Assembly: GCA_033782935.1 (NCBI GenBank)
Contig: JAWQEG010001559.1
Location: 2,357,001 to 2,421,000 of the forward strand
Reading direction: 5' to 3'
From: Petrolisthes cinctipes
Lineage: Eukaryota; Arthropoda; Malacostraca; Decapoda; Porcellanidae
Length of the DNA stretch: 64,000 nucleotides
The notes under the pieces are model-generated. The model did no database searches. It had not been told where the DNA came from and worked only from the letters and a program-made list of their open reading frames with translations. Position 1 is the first letter of the stretch. Each line of letters begins with the position of its first letter. A program made the translations under genes and the position numbers. Positions 24,516 through 33,999 of the stretch are shown in pieces.

Positions 24516-25683
24516 GCATTTTCCCGAACTTTAACTGGATATGTGCCATAGGAGAAATTAGAGCCAATCACAGCCCGAGTATACTTTTCGGTGTGCCAGA
24601 CGTACGGCGAAATTTAAACAAACCCTCGCTTCCCCACTCATGAGAGAGAGAGAGAGTAGGACGAGATGAGAGAGAAGATAGAAAGATAGATAAATATATT
24701 ATAAAAGAGAGGATAGGGAATTAATTACTACTATGGTACATGTACTTAATATTGCTAAAATGACCAGATAGTTGCATTCTGAACCAGTTTTTATTCCACC
24801 AACCTACGTTATTTACCATACGAGAACTAAATCTGTCATCTCTGCATTAAAATTGTATTACAATATCACTATAGCTAATACATACGCAGGTGCAAATGAA
24901 GCGAATTTATGCTACCGACTATACAAACGTACTAAAAAGAACGTAGAGCCCCTCATGAGAGAGAGAGAGAGCGTTCGTTCTACCAGGACGAGTCTCCTTG
25001 TACAGTATTTTCAGAAAAATGCATACGAACCAAATACAGTAATTTACAATAATCACACTCACGGACCAAATGATTTATTTGCATTATGATAAACACACAC
25101 GCCCGAACAAGAAAAGAGGAAGAAGTCATGGAGTATTTTATAATAATTATCAATAGAGAAAGAAATAGGAACGAGCGAGGGGATTGCTTGATTCGTCGTT
25201 TGATTGGCTACCCAAAGAAACTATACACTCAGGTGGATTGGTTCTAATTTCTCCTATGAAGCATTTCATGAAAGTATGTTAGGGTATATTTCATATGAGA
25301 AATTAGATTAGAAGATAATAAAGGAATGGACGTGGTGTAAAATGAAGATGTTTATTAATATGGTAAAATGGAAGCTCTGCAGTGCCATTTCGCCTTTACA
25401 TCAGCACCACTTTGGTGTCATAAAATTTGTTTTCTTCTGAGTTGTTTTTAGTAGTAATGCTCTATTCTCTTTTCCTATGTATAGTAGTAATGCTCTATCC
25501 TCTCTTTTATAATATATCTATCTATCAATCTTTCTATCTTCACTCTCTCTCTCTCTCATGAGTGGGGAAGCGGGGGTTTGTTTACATTTCGTCGTACGTC
25601 TGGCACACCGAGAAGTCAATTCGGGCTGTGATTGGCTCTAATTTCTCCTATGGCACATACCCAGTTAAACTTCGGGAAAATGC
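24516..25683. mobile_element. Long-TIR DNA element, copy 1 (Mutator-like?)
   Basis: Inverted ends of about 140 bp starting GCATTTTCCCGAACTTTAAC and reaching the GAGAGA run next to ACTCATGAGAG. A perfect 9-bp direct duplication GGCCGGTTT flanks it (24507-24515, 25684-25692). Nine-base duplications with long inverted ends suggest a Mutator-type element. No transposase is visible in 1168 bp. A nearly identical copy lies at 47482-48651. Both ends also contain the block GGAGAAATTAGAGCCAATCA. Confidence 0.8.
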
Positions 25684-25692
25684 GGCCGGTTT

Positions 25693-26087
25693 CACCCACT
25701 CCCAGGACGTGACGTAAGGCTTGCCGTTGACCTGCAGGGTAACCGTAGCGTCCGTCCTGGCGAGCACGGGATGAAGGCCTGTGTATCGCTGTTGAAGAAG
25801 TGTCCGGTGTGAGTCAGTCCTCAGGAGGAGTGGTACGTATCCCTGGTCTGTTGCCGTGCTGGTGTGGGCATGGCATTGGCGATGGCGCGCTTGAGTGCTG
25901 GTAGGAAGGTGATGCTTGAGGTGTCGATGTCCGGGGATTTCAGCTGGCCTGGGAGGGGTAAATCTTCCCCAAATACCAGCTCAGCCGGAGAGTGATTGAG
26001 GTCCTCCTTCATGGTGGTGCGTATGGTGAGGAGGATGAGAAGGAGAGCGTCTGTCCACTGGTCGGCTTGACGGGCTTGTAGTGCGCG
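25693..26087 (-). pseudogene. Gypsy integrase, C-terminal part
   Basis: Minus strand from 26087: ALQARQADQWTDAL, then ILLTIRTTMKEDLNHSPAEL and VFGEDLPLPG, the typical Gypsy integrase end of core, and further on VTLQVNGKPYVTSWEWVKPA, the usual end of pol. It joins DNA ends during integration. The upstream half of the same domain is at 34000, separated by the nested LTR element 26088-33995. Confidence 0.75.
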
Positions 26088-26578
26088 TGTGCTAGTGAGA
26101 GCGGTGTTCACTTACGCAAGTTCTGTTGTTGATGTCGTTGATGCGTGGCTGGCTGTGTCTCTTCGGAGTATTATTTTTAGAATAGATTATATGATTATTA
26201 TGGTATGGAGGGTTAGCAAGTGTTGTTCTTTGTTTAACAAGATTTTATTAATAACCCAAGTGGTAGTACAGATTCACAAAAGGGTTATCTTAGACTTAGG
26301 AGCTAACTTTAAAGAGAGAGAGATAGCTATGAGATACCCTGTGTAGTGAATGGTAAACTCAAGCAAACTGCTGTATAGGAAGTACAGTAGGAGCTCTCTG
26401 TGTGACTTGTGACATCACTAACTGCTGAGACAGCCTGTTTCCATGCTGGGGCTGTCTTGTCTCGAACCCATTTATGTCTAGGTCAGCTAGTTTGAGGGAT
26501 CAGGTGAGGTACATGGTATATGACTCACTACCTATGTAGGTATTACATGTAAGTATTATATATAGTTTAACCGGTACA
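26088..26578 (-). repeat. 3' LTR of nested element
   Basis: 491 bp, TG..CA ends on either strand. It differs from the other LTR at roughly ten visible positions, so the insertion is recent compared with the surrounding Gypsy copy. Plus-strand frames across it are incidental. Confidence 0.85.
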
Positions 26579-26734
26579 ATGCTCGGCCACAACCATCCTT
26601 CGCCCTCGAAGGAATTATACATACATAAATATATATATATGTATTATTGGTAGTACATGCAGTCTGTAGATAGTTTTATATTATTATTTCTACAGAGAAT
26701 AAGGATTATAACATGTACAATATATATTTATTAA
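26579..26734. other. Internal end of nested element
   Basis: AT-rich stretch between the 3' LTR and the TTAA-flanked insert. A purine tract directly next to the LTR is not obvious on the minus strand. Confidence 0.35.
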
Positions 26735-27367
26735 CCCCTCCGGGACGGGCCAAGAATGGAAATACGTTCTGTGGTTCTGGGCGCAATACTAACTTTTACC
26801 CTGCCTGTCCGGGTATTTCCCGGAAAATCACTCTACTTCTCTTACTCCCTACGTCTAAACTACAATACTGAACAACTTAAATTTGATTGTGTACTCACCA
26901 TCAACTCCTCCTCTTTCCATTAAAACCAACCCCAGCTCTCTAGGACACTCCATTGCCGAGAAATCAAGTGAGGAATGGAGGTCACTTTTCCCGTGAGAGC
27001 GAGGCTGCGTTCGCTTTGTGAGCGTGGCTGTGACGCAATCTAGCTGGTTGCACCCGCGGAGTGGAGGTTACAAGAGAGGGTGCGCCCGGCAGCGCGGTAG
27101 GATGCACCGAATCGAACGAGCCCGTATTTTCTTCACTACGCCCAGCCATTGTCACGGTCAAGCACACACTGATTGAATGTGGGGATGAAAAGGTCTGGTG
27201 GTGAAGTATAGCCAGATCAAAAAAAATCCCGACAAATTTGGCGTTTTTCCCCATAAATTACCAAAAGCGGGATTTCCCGCTGCCCGGACTCTGTCGACAG
27301 AGCGGGATTTCCCGCTGCCCGGCCTCTGTCGACCGAGCGGGAAATCCCGCTGCCCGGACTCTGGGGG
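26735..27367. mobile_element. piggyBac-like non-autonomous element
   Basis: Flanked by TTAA on both sides (26731-26734, 27368-27371) with short inverted ends: CCCCTCCGGG at the left and CCCCCAGAGTCCGGG reading back from the right. TTAA targets with CCC-type ends are the piggyBac signature. At the right end lies a tandem palindromic repeat (27262-27362). No transposase frame is seen. Confidence 0.5.
27262..27362. repeat. Tandem palindromic GC repeat, three units
   Basis: Three units of about 35-38 bp, each with the palindrome GCGGGATTTCCCGC (or GCGGGAAATCCCGC) followed by TGCCCGG.CTCTGTCGAC. Each unit can fold into a hairpin. Subterminal repeats of this kind often serve as transposase-binding sites; that is inference. 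Confidence 0.75.
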
Positions 27368-27486
27368 TTAAATACATCCTGTCTAAATGTGTAAGAATGT
27401 GTAATTAACCTATACATTTGTATCCTCATTACCTTCGGTCACTTGTCTCTGTCGTTCACGAGCAGATAATTGTCGGTACCTACTAT

Positions 27487-29072
27487 CCGTTTCAGCGCCG
27501 GACAGACACTGTTTTTCGCAAATATCTCTTAAATGAATCGTTGTATCAAGATAATATTTCAACACACTATCTTTAACACCCGGGCGTAATTTATGGCTGA
27601 CATACCATATTCCTATATGTGTTATGCGAGGAGTTTACTCGTAAAAAATAGCACAAAGCTGGCCAGTCATATTGACGCATTCGAAGGAAAGTGTGGCCCC
27701 CCAACACCCTCCCAAACCATTCCTAACCACAACTACATCCCACCTTTCTCACCCCTCCCTCCTCCTCTTCTCCCCCCAGCTCCTCGCCTCCCTCATCACT
27801 CATGGCCCTCCCTATTTCTTCCATCACTGTATTATATATTAGAATGTTATGTAGATGTATATGTATAGATATGATTATTAACTAAGAGTATGGTGCAGTA
27901 CAATTCTATATAGGCAAGACGTATTTCACTTTGATAATTACTGTACAACAGTATGTTTACATACATGTAGTATGTAGAAGGTCCATGTTTGCAGTCCTTA
28001 TGGTCAACCATGCAAGTGAACACGATGTACTGGCATTACCTGTGGTCTGGACCTTCTAGGCAAAGTTATTAGATACTGTGCACCTATTCATTATAAAATG
28101 TCAACTTGGTCCAGTTAATATAATGTTATTTTGTTGACTATATATATATAATAGTGTAGGATTTAATGATGCAAACATGATAAAACAAAATTTATTCACA
28201 ATCACTGTCAAGGAAAACGTCATCGTCTTCATCATCACTTTCTTTCACGTTTGTACAATGTGGCAAGGCGAAGAACAAACGCTGTCCTGCATCCACGGGG
28301 GCAAATGGACAACATTGTTGCTAATAGGTGCGCCTCGGCAGTCAATGATTTCTACCCTGTCACTACTTGAGTCATAGCCTCGGACTGGGGGGTAACTCAT
28401 ACCTCAGAGAGAGGGGGAGGGGATACGGGAGACTGTGAATATTCAATTAAGGCATAAATTGGTTATTTAAAAAGGTAAAGAACACATGAAGCAACCATGA
28501 ACGATTATATTTGGTTGCCCAAAACCAAAATTAATAATTTTTCTGGTGGCCTTAGACACGTGGGTTATTATCCGGCTATACGGCCATTAACAACGGGATT
28601 AGCTATTGCTTTAATGGTCATTTGACCCACTCTGGTTTTCATGTCCACACACAACGGTAACTGTATTAAACAATATTACTAATGAACGATACGTATATAC
28701 ATACTGTCATAAAAAAAATAAAAAATGGAAGGTAGATGGTGTAAATAGGGGGGTGAAGAGTGAAACGGGGAGGGGGATAATGAGATATTGGGGTAGGGAA
28801 GGAAGGAATGGTGTGGGGGGATTTCGGGGTGTTGGTAGAGGGGTTACACGAGTACCCCACACTCGTCCGATTCTCTATAACGCCTTAGATATGATGACTG
28901 GATTAGGCTTAATATCACTCAGTAAACTCCTAACATAACACATATAGTAATATGGTATGTCAGCCATAAATTACGCCCGGGTGTTAAAGACAGTGTGCTG
29001 AAATATTATATTGATACAACGATTCGTTTAAGAGATATTTACGAAAAACACCGTCTGTCCGGTGCTGAAACG
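27487..29072. mobile_element. DNA transposon with about 160-bp inverted ends
   Basis: CCGTTTCAGCGCCGGACAGA at 27487 is matched, inverted, by CGTTTCAGCACCGGACAGAC reading back from 29072, and the similarity extends for about 160 bp through ACACCCGGGCGTAATTTATG. TAT lies at both edges (27484-27486, 29073-29075). It has landed in the cytoplasmic-tail codons of the env-like frame; the coding sequence continues on the far side. A possible terminal exon lies at 28192-28310. Superfamily not determined. Confidence 0.75.
28192..28310 (-). other. Possible last exon with acidic tail
   Basis: On the minus strand a frame preceded by an AG reads CCPFAPVDAGQRLFFALPHC, then TNVKESDDEDDDVFLDSDCE, then TAA, followed by AT-rich DNA. 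The strongly acidic end looks like the C-terminus of a protein encoded by the surrounding transposon, but no catalytic motif is present and I do not recognise the family. Could be chance. Confidence 0.25.
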
Positions 29073-30003
29073 TATAGTAGCATATACCTTCCGTATACAC
29101 CAGCTGAAGACAATTGTACAAACAATTAAAGTGAGTGCAGGAATGATATGGAGAGGAAATACAACTTCTTTTGATAGATGCATAGGTAACAAATCATCTA
29201 GTGTGGAGGTAAAGTTTGAGTCATTTAAGTATTTAAGAAACTTTACTTTGTCTGAAACAACAGTTATTTTATCTAAAGAGATATTTACTACAAGGTTAAT
29301 ATACTCTAACTCCGTAGAAAGCGTTGACACAAATGCTTTATGGTGATGTGTTGGTAAGTTAAGGAAATCCTCATTCCTTATCTCACAATGGTCCGGGGCC
29401 ATATAGTTACCATCCATCCACACATGTTAGACTTTACCATTGCATATTAATGTCACACTGGTTCTCCTTTGAAAGTAATAATAATGGTTAGTTCCGAAGT
29501 GTTCATGGTAGAAAGTAGCATTACTGACAGTTGTGAAAGTACAGTAAGAAGTTGAGAGAGTGGACTCAGGGACAATGAATGAAAGTTCACATTTTGCTTT
29601 TTCTGCTAAGCTGAAGGTAAACATATAAGCAGGACATACATATAGATGTAAGTATGATGTGAGACAATCATCCAGTGAAGTTTTGTCTAAGGTGTCAATC
29701 AGTGTAATCCTCTGATGCAACAATATATTGAAGTGATTTATCAACAACCAACAGTGTATTATTTACTTTAATTGGGAAAGGACGTAATTCCGGAATTCGG
29801 GACCCGTAGTTTGAAGAACCCTGCTGGTTTAAAGAAGTGCATACTGCATTAACGTAGGTGAATATAGGAGAGAAGAAATGTGATAATTTGAGCTGAGAGT
29901 GAGAGGGAAGAGGGTAAGAAAAATTAAGGTGATTAGTTGAAAAATAATAACAAACAAATATAATTACAATATCTGTTACATTATATCCTTTAAATAAAGA
30001 CAC
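29073..30003 (-). pseudogene. Env-like membrane protein remnant of nested LTR element
   Basis: Three minus-strand stretches: 30003-29695 (starts with a hydrophobic, signal-like segment), 29747-29427, and 29423 down to the transposon at 29072. The last two share a frame broken by one TAA; the first joins by a frameshift. The middle part has regularly spaced cysteines, and the last has a 20-residue hydrophobic segment IIPALTLIVCTIVFSWCI followed by Arg-Lys, a single-pass anchor. This layout matches the C-terminal half of Env proteins of errantivirus-type retroelements, which mediate membrane fusion. The total is shorter than usual and it is broken by a stop, a frameshift and the inserted transposon, so it is non-functional. 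Confidence 0.55.
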
Positions 30004-30103
30004 TGTCTTTTGTTCACCATCGTAGTGGGATAGACTACTGAATATATATTATCCTTTGGATATTAGACAGCTATCCCTGTATTCCTTTTATCCCTCGTGC
30101 TTG

Positions 30104-30306
30104 CCCCGTAGGGGGGTATTGACTGCATTAGTGATGTGGGCAATACTTTAAGGGTTTGGGCGCCCCTTCGGCCCCAGCCACTAGCTTTTAGTTCTTCAAC
30201 TATCCCTCTTTTCTTTCTATTTCCTTCCTGCTTGCTGTCTCACCGTTTTCTGGCGCTATATGATCTCGCTGTTGCGGCGCCTAATATCAATCAATCAATC
30301 AATCAA
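30104..30306 (+). mobile_element. SINE, (ATCA)n tail, copy 2
   Basis: Same blocks as the copy at 19265-19467: CCCCGTAGGGGGGTATTG, GCCCCTTCGGCCCCAGCCAC, CTGTTGCGGCGCCTAATATC, then (AATC)n ending at 30306. Inserted in the region where pol of the nested LTR element would be expected. Confidence 0.65.
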
Positions 30307-30757
30307 CCTCTACATATTGAGAACCAAAATGCGATCAACAACATAATCTCAGCCGCAATTTTTCGAATCATATAATTGGACTATAAGTGATAAGGGAGAA
30401 AGGCCTATGTCATTAAAACTTTTTAAGAACGAATGAGAAGGTTAAAAATATGAGAAAGAAAAGATAAACGGTAAGAAAGGAGGGAAGGGCAACCGAGAGA
30501 GGGATAAGACAGTAGGGAGGATGTGTAAGGTTGCCAGTTACTTGAGAGATACTGTAATATATAATAATAACCTATGCATAGAATTAGACCAAGTTTATTG
30601 AAAACAATAAAAGACATGAATAAAATAGAATGATAATGTTCGTCACAATAAAATAAATATGAAGTTCATACATGAATCCACCTAACATATTTTTATAATC
30701 GAATATTCATATATTTAATTGTCAATAAAACAAAATCATTGCACAAATGTTAGCTTT

Positions 30758-30816
<59 letters not shown>

Positions 30817-31091
30817 CAGTGCTTATAATTCGTGTTAGAATGCCCCTTTTAATCATAATTATTGCATTTCAGTTTCTGGTCTTGAATTTTTTTAAGTTGA
30901 TAATTCTGGTCATTTGTAAAATATCTTTCTGTATGGGTCGCGAAAATGATGTCATAGTAAAACCTGGGTCACGACTGAAAAAGTTTGAAGAACCCTGCTT
31001 TATACTATTGGTGATTCGATACCGTTCACAGTGTATGCTTCATTCATTCCTCCTGACACCCGTCTTCTCTACCTGATCATTCGTTACCTTC
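30307..31091. other. AT-rich filler with (GA)n, no pol motif
   Basis: Contains a pure GA array at 30761-30815. The block gtttgaagaaccctgct at 30983-30999 also occurs at 29809-29825 in the same orientation. No RT, integrase or protease motif is visible on either strand, although this lies between the gag and env remnants. Confidence 0.5.
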
Positions 31092-31405
31092 CTATATAGC
31101 TCCACCCCCATATCTCTCCTCCTCTCCCACTAACATCCCACCTCCCTCCACCTGCAACTGTTGCCAGATCCGACGAGGCCCAAACCAAGTCGCTGATGGA
31201 TGGAGTGTGGACCCTTGATCTGTCCGGAGCTGTACGAACCTTATTTTGCCCTTGTCATCTGTAATCCCAGCAGGAAGCATAATATCTTTACAAACCCTTA
31301 GAAATGTATGGATATTATCGTCTCCAGTGAATTCTTTCACTTTATGAGCTTGGGGAAGAACATTAATAGTAGCAGAAGTGTTAGTTGCCATTGTGTGTGA
31401 TGATG
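31092..31405 (-). pseudogene. Gag-like fragment, downstream part
   Basis: Minus strand from 31391: an ATG-initiated stretch with VKEFTGDDNIHTFLRVCKDI then PAGITDDKGKIRFVQLRT. The pattern (start-proximal hydrophobic/acidic FTGD, FLR.C..I, then K..FV..R) is that of LTR-element gag capsid N-terminal regions. It continues to about 31092 with a frame slip and then is lost. The open frame upstream of the ATG is cut by a LINE at 31416-31859. Confidence 0.5.
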
Positions 31406-31414
31406 TGTTAGTAT

Positions 31415-31415
<1 letters not shown>

Positions 31416-31465
<50 letters not shown>

Positions 31466-31859
31466 CATTGCGCCGTAGCGTCAATCAACAGGCAGGCAAC
31501 AATACATACGGGTAGGCGGGACCCATGAAAATCTAATGACTACAACCACACACACACACACATCACGAAAACATAACAGAATAAAGCACAAGCATACAGA
31601 CAAATATTTACATTATGACCTACTTAAATCCACCAAAACGAGGGTGGCGCACCAGAAATTCCTCTAAAACCTGGTGGTTCAGCAGGTGTCGACAAACCAC
31701 ATCAAGTGGCAGGCCCCGGGGCAGCAAGTGTTGGACAGTGGGGCAGGCCAGGCAATAGTGCTCTATAGTGTTAGCACGAGGGGCTCGACACAAGCGACAC
31801 TCAGTGAAGGGAGGCTCACCCTGCATCCCAGCAACCTGCCACGGTGGCTTGTAGCCAAT
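31416..31859 (-). mobile_element. 5'-truncated LINE 3' end with poly(A) tail
   Basis: On the minus strand: C-terminal ORF2 codons with CRLCRAPRANTIEHYCLAC (C-x2-C-x8-H-x4-C knuckle, positions 31800-31740), a stop near 31620, a 150-bp 3' UTR, then a 50-base A tail (plus-strand T at 31416-31465). Target duplication TGTTAGTATG at 31406-31415 and 31860-31869. It is a third type of RNase H-group LINE in the window. Inserted into the gag leader/frame of the nested LTR element. The unbroken A tail suggests recent arrival. Confidence 0.8.
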
Positions 31860-31869
31860 TGTTAGTATG

Positions 31870-32182
31870 TAAAGCTGTTGAGTAAGTACGTCCTGATCTG
31901 GTTTTACTAGGTGAAATGTTAGAGGTAAAATTAGTAAACAAGTCAGTTAATGAAGTAGATCTAGTAAGAGGAGTTATTAGTTGTCACTCTGTCTTCTTTT
32001 ATATCTAAATCTAGTGCAAGAATATTTTTACTCAAGGGAGAACTTACACTTTCTATTGTACTTATACTTAAATTAGTGATTTCTGCTGAATCAACTAAGC
32101 TTTCACTACTTTCAAATATTGCTAAACTATGTTTAAACTTGCAAAGCGAATCCTGTGCTGTCCCGTATTTTCTCTCATTCAT
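31870..32182 (-). pseudogene. Gag-like fragment, upstream part
   Basis: Minus-strand frame from 32182 to 31961, then a further open stretch in another frame to 31870, just before the LINE. It is Ser/Thr/Asp-rich with no recognisable domain. Placed here only because it precedes the gag-like block and follows the leader of the nested LTR element. Confidence 0.3.
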
Positions 32183-32910
32183 TACCTGTACTCTGCGTGA
32201 AGATTCACAAAGAACATTCCTTCTGGTATATACGTGAAGATATACGCATATTAGTACTCTAAATTATGAATACATAGAATTTGTAATGAGGAGATATTTG
32301 GTAATACGTACATATTTATATATCCTAATGTGATGATGATAGGATGTGTATGTATTTGTAAATATATGTACCTAAGCTACTGACCATGGATAGTTGAATA
32401 GGCGTTGATAATTAGTTGGATAATATTCCAGTAGTCTTGTGACGTCGTAGCAATTACCAAGCCAACGCCCTTTCCTGGATGTTAGCACTGTCAACTGAAG
32501 AATATTGATATGTTGATTGAAGCATTGTAGCTGTGAATTTGAGCTGCTAGTAGTATTCTCTCACTGTAGTTGAAGTTGAAGTATTCACCTCACTAGGCTA
32601 AAGTGTAGTGTAAGTATAGTAGTAGTGGTAGTACTAATAGTGTAGTATTACTAGTAGGTGCTGGTAGTGTGGTAGTAATGGCGAGTGGTAGGGATGACGC
32701 CACCAATGGGAGGAGCGCGGGACGGTAGTCAGGCAAAGCTGTTGTGCTGACTCTGCTTCCTTCTTCCTTCTTCTCCACTTACTTCTATCACTCCTTCTTT
32801 CACTTCACTTCTCCTTTCTTCTCTTTTTACTTTTGTATCTTTTCCTAGGTTATCACTTGCTATTAATTGTCTCGTTTCTCTCCTTTTTCCACCATATATG
32901 TTCGTATCGC
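32183..32910 (-). other. Leader of nested LTR element
   Basis: Untranslated-looking region between the gag pieces and the primer-binding site. Short ORFs on both strands look incidental. Confidence 0.4.
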
Positions 32911-32925
32911 CACCGTTGGTCACCA
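32911..32925 (-). promoter_or_regulatory. Primer-binding site of nested element (tRNA-Trp-like)
   Basis: Minus strand TGGTGACCAACGGTG begins three bases inside the 5' LTR edge. TGGTGACC is also the core of the primer site of the surrounding Gypsy (46714-46701). In CsRn1-type elements this core pairs with the 3' end of tRNA-Trp. Confidence 0.5.
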
Positions 32926-32928
32926 ATA

Positions 32929-33995
32929 TGTGCTAGCGAGAGCGGTGTTCACTTACACAAGTTCTGTTGTTGATGTCGTTGATGCGTGGCTGGCTGTGTC
33001 TCTTCGGAGTATTATTTTTAGAATAGATTATATGATTATTATGGTATGGAGGGTTAGCAAGTGTTGTTCTTTGTTTAACAAGATTTTATTAATAACCCAA
33101 GTAGTAGTACAGATTCACAAAAGGGTTAAATTAGACTTAGGAGCTAACTTTAAAGAGAGAGAGATAGCTATGAGATACCCTGTGTAGTGAATGGTAAACT
33201 CAAGCAAACTGCTGTATAGGAAGTACAGTTGTTGTTGTTGATGTTCTCCCAGGGCAGAATGGCCTCCTGCCCCACAGACCCCTGGTACACTCTGGTCGCA
33301 GAGAAAAAACAAATTAAAATAAAGGAGGGGCTGGCCCTATATGCCTGGGCTACCGAAGCACATCCCAAGGAAATGGGACCAGAGCTTACTGGACCAGGGA
33401 GTCTGGGGGCCTCCGACCACCAGGGAGATTGGGGGGAAGGCTTTGATCCCACAGCCAGTGCTGTGGGCCCAAGTCCACGTCACCACAAGAGCTACAAGTG
33501 GGGCCGTATCTTCCATGAGACCAGCCCTGAAGGGACCATAAGGGGGAGGGAGTTTACACTGCTGCATGCAAAGGGAAATGCACCCCCGTGTGCTGGCGGT
33601 CCACACAGCAGTGGAAAAAAAAAAAAAAAAAAAAAGGCCTCCGGTTGCAGTACACCTCACGTGGATTTTTAATCCATGTGGGCAGATCTCATCAAATCCA
33701 CTAGAAAGTGACCAGATCCTACAACAATCTTTATTCTAGCCCTGTGGGGGATAACTGATATTCACAGAGAATAAAGTCAGCCCCACTGGGCCCAGGAAGT
33801 ACAGTAGGAGCTCTCTGTGTGACTTGTGACATCACTAACTGCTGAGACAGCCTGTTTCCATGCTGGGGCTGTCTTGTCTCGAACTCATTTATGTCTAGGT
33901 CAGCTAGTTTGAGGGATCATGTGAGGTACATGGTGTATGACTCACTACCTATGTAGGTATTACATGTAAGTAATATATGTAGTTTAACCGGTACA
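32929..33995 (-). repeat. 5' LTR of nested element, carrying an insert
   Basis: Without the insert at 33230-33793 and one copy of its 12-bp duplication, the length is exactly 491 bp, the same as the other LTR. Confidence 0.85.
33230..33793 (-). mobile_element. Retroposon (SINE- or LINE-derived) in the LTR
   Basis: Bounded by a perfect 12-bp duplication AGGAAGTACAGT (33218-33229, 33794-33805). On the minus strand it starts CCTGGGCCCAGTGGGGCTGA and ends in a (CAA)n tail next to the duplication, so it was copied in by a LINE machinery. An internal run of T (minus strand) at 33635-33615 divides it into two parts, suggesting a composite. Family not recognised. Confidence 0.75.
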
Positions 33996-33999
33996 CGCG

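Larger units (their letters stand above)
26088..33995 (-). mobile_element. Nested LTR retrotransposon with env-like remnant, pol missing
   Basis: Two LTRs of 491 bp (26088-26578; 32929-33995, the latter enlarged by a 564-bp insert plus its 12-bp duplication) in the same orientation, each beginning TGTGCTAG and ending CCGGTACA on the plus strand. Four-base target duplications CGCG lie at 26084-26087 and 33996-33999. With one CGCG retained and the insert ignored, the Gypsy integrase codons run on without a shift. Inside, on the minus strand, are a primer site, gag-like pieces (32182-31092) and env-like pieces (30003-29073). No pol motif was found. It also contains five other insertions. Confidence 0.85.

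Noticed and set aside
23778..24571. Proline/histidine-rich minus-strand proteins as host genes
   Set aside because: They are continuous with the Gypsy pol tail by target-duplication evidence and are low complexity in several frames at once.
27262..27362. CRISPR-like array of palindromic repeats
   Set aside because: Units are contiguous with no spacers, in a eukaryotic transposon context.
29809..30999. hAT transposon between two gtttgaagaaccctgct blocks
   Set aside because: The two blocks are in direct, not inverted, orientation, and no 8-bp duplication was found.
31416..31484. Poly-Lys leader of a minus-strand frame
   Set aside because: It is the A tail of an inserted LINE read through into the gag-like frame.
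33229..33672. 147-codon plus-strand frame
   Set aside because: It lies wholly in the retroposon and its A tract; no conserved motif, and the insert is oriented on the other strand.
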